Below, in pieces: positions 62,984-64,000 of a stretch of 64,000 bases of DNA. The DNA is from Arbacia lixula (lineage: Eukaryota > Echinodermata > Echinoidea > Arbacioida > Arbaciidae): the NCBI GenBank assembly GCA_963669155.1, contig OZ022580.1:23099512-23163511 (forward strand), written 5' to 3'. The stretch's first letter is position 1, and the number at the start of each line of letters is the position of its first letter. A program made the translations under genes and the position numbers. Below the pieces are notes generated by a model. The model was given only the letters and a program-made list of their open reading frames with translations, had not been told where the DNA came from and did not search any database.

Positions 62984-64000
62984 ATTTTTTTTTTTTTTTT
63001 TCCAACATTTTTTTATTCAGGATTTTATCCATAATCAATTACATGATATAATTACATACATAGTCCAGGTAGATAATTACAAGCAAAATGTACAATTTCT
63101 TCATTTTTGTGTTACAAAATATATACAAAAATCATTTACCAAACAAACTGAAGCACATAATGGAATGAAATACCTGAAAAAAAAAAGTTTACTAATATTT
63201 TTTTTTCCAAACATGTTTTTATTCAGGATTTCATCCATAATCAATTGCATGGTACAGGTAAATAATTACAAACAAAGTGTACAATTTCCTCATTTCGTAT
63301 TACAAAAAGTGTACAAAGGAAAAAAAAAAAAGTCATTCACCAAACAAAGTGAAGCACATAATGGAATGAAATACCTAATATTTTTTTTTTACTAGTATAC
63401 TGAAAACTAACTAAAATAAAGTAGAAAGAAAAAGTACAGAATTTGCACACCCCCCCTCCCCCAACACCAACATTCACACAAGGCTTAACACTCACATCAC
63501 ACTAGTAACATCATACCTGTTCACATTCAATTCCCTATTCACCTTCAATTCATCCCATTTCTGTACATGTAAACTGAACTTGCCCGACTTCGTTGCCAAG
63601 AGACTTTCTTCCTCTATACAACTCATAATATATTTCTGTATTTTGGTGAATGAAGGTACCCGGCCTTGAGATTTGGATTTAAAAATTGCATATTTTATGA
63701 ACAAAATGACAGAATTAATACATTTATATCTATTTGTATTTCCGGGTAGTCCCACAAAAATATCCCTCCAACCCTTATTTCTTAATTCATCTAAACAAAA
63801 ATAATCGATACAAAATTGCCATAGAGGTTTAACTTCCCTACAATCCATAAATAAATGAAAGTATGTTTCTTTTTCTGTACAACCAAAAGAGCAATAATTG
63901 TCCTCCACAAACCCAAATCTCTTCAAATGTTCCTTTGTATATATTGCTCCATGTAAAAGCATAAACTGAAATTCCCTTTGTTTCCTTATAAGAGTTGTAC
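62984..64000 (-). mobile_element. LINE B, 3' part of an L1/Tx1-like element, continues past window
   Basis: The minus-strand frame from 64000 to 63492 encodes EFQFMLLHGAIYTKEHLKRF, then CSFGCTEKETYFHLFMDC and a C-terminal domain ending NRYDVTSVM, related to LINE A. The open part seen has no stop. The 3' UTR contains two direct copies of about 170 bp (63000-63180 and 63200-63375), sharing ATTCAGGATTT and AAGCACATAATGGAATGAAA. The poly-A tail (T run 62984-63001) ends about 16 bp from the tRNA. Confidence 0.85.

Larger units (their letters stand above)
59717..64000 (+). other. CACHD1: CACHD1 intron 21 (incomplete)
   Basis: Starts at the exon 21 donor and runs off the window. It holds the hAT-type element, the two LINEs and the tRNA-like sequence. 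The short stretch 61090-61275 is AT-rich with nothing recognised. Confidence 0.8.

Noticed and set aside
59717-64000. Search for CACHD1 exon 22
   Set aside because: No segment matching the expected MEDRGYLVAHP block with splice sites was found; it is presumed to lie beyond the window.

Overview
The window is eukaryotic nuclear DNA, AT-rich, with long introns, many microsatellites and many small non-autonomous transposons. The spliced gene aligns to animal proteins. The abundant TACATGTA-type words, poly-G runs, (GA)n tracts and small-hairpin MITEs suggest a marine invertebrate deuterostome. An echinoderm is my best guess, but this is inference from sequence flavour and not proof.

The main content is one plus-strand gene, an ortholog of CACHD1 (VWFA and Cache domain-containing protein 1, an alpha2delta-related calcium-channel regulator). 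I recognise 21 coding exons, from the ATG at 14304 to 59716. All have GT/AG borders, and the reading phase is continuous through every junction (2,681 coding bases, 893 codons plus 2 nt). They encode a signal peptide, an unusually long N-terminal linker, the VWA domain with a DxGxS metal-site motif, the first Cache domain and part of the second. The Cys-rich region, transmembrane helix and cytoplasmic tail must lie beyond position 64000. Intron 1 is about 20.3 kb.

Region by region. 1-7600: two minus-strand exons with matching phase that may start an unrecognised gene, plus a LINE 3' fragment and small MITEs. 7600-14300: intergenic DNA with a fold-back element whose core is telomere-like, and the probable CACHD1 promoter. 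14304-35029: exon 1 and intron 1, which holds five near-complete copies of one hairpin MITE family, a TIR element with a telomere-like core and a 1.39 kb hAT-type element with a 5-bp target duplication. 35030-59716: exons 2-21, with minisatellites in several introns and three places where a tandem array has copied an exon-intron junction (exons 10, 11 and 17). 59717-64000: intron 21, with a second hAT-type element (6-bp target duplication), two minus-strand L1/Tx1-like LINE 3' ends and a tRNA-Lys(CTT) sequence joined to one of the LINEs.

No viral fossil, CRISPR array, rRNA or bacterial-type gene was seen. Nothing here is clearly a new biological system. The points most worth a second look are the exon-junction duplications inside CACHD1 and the tRNA/LINE junction, which falls at a Pol III terminator.
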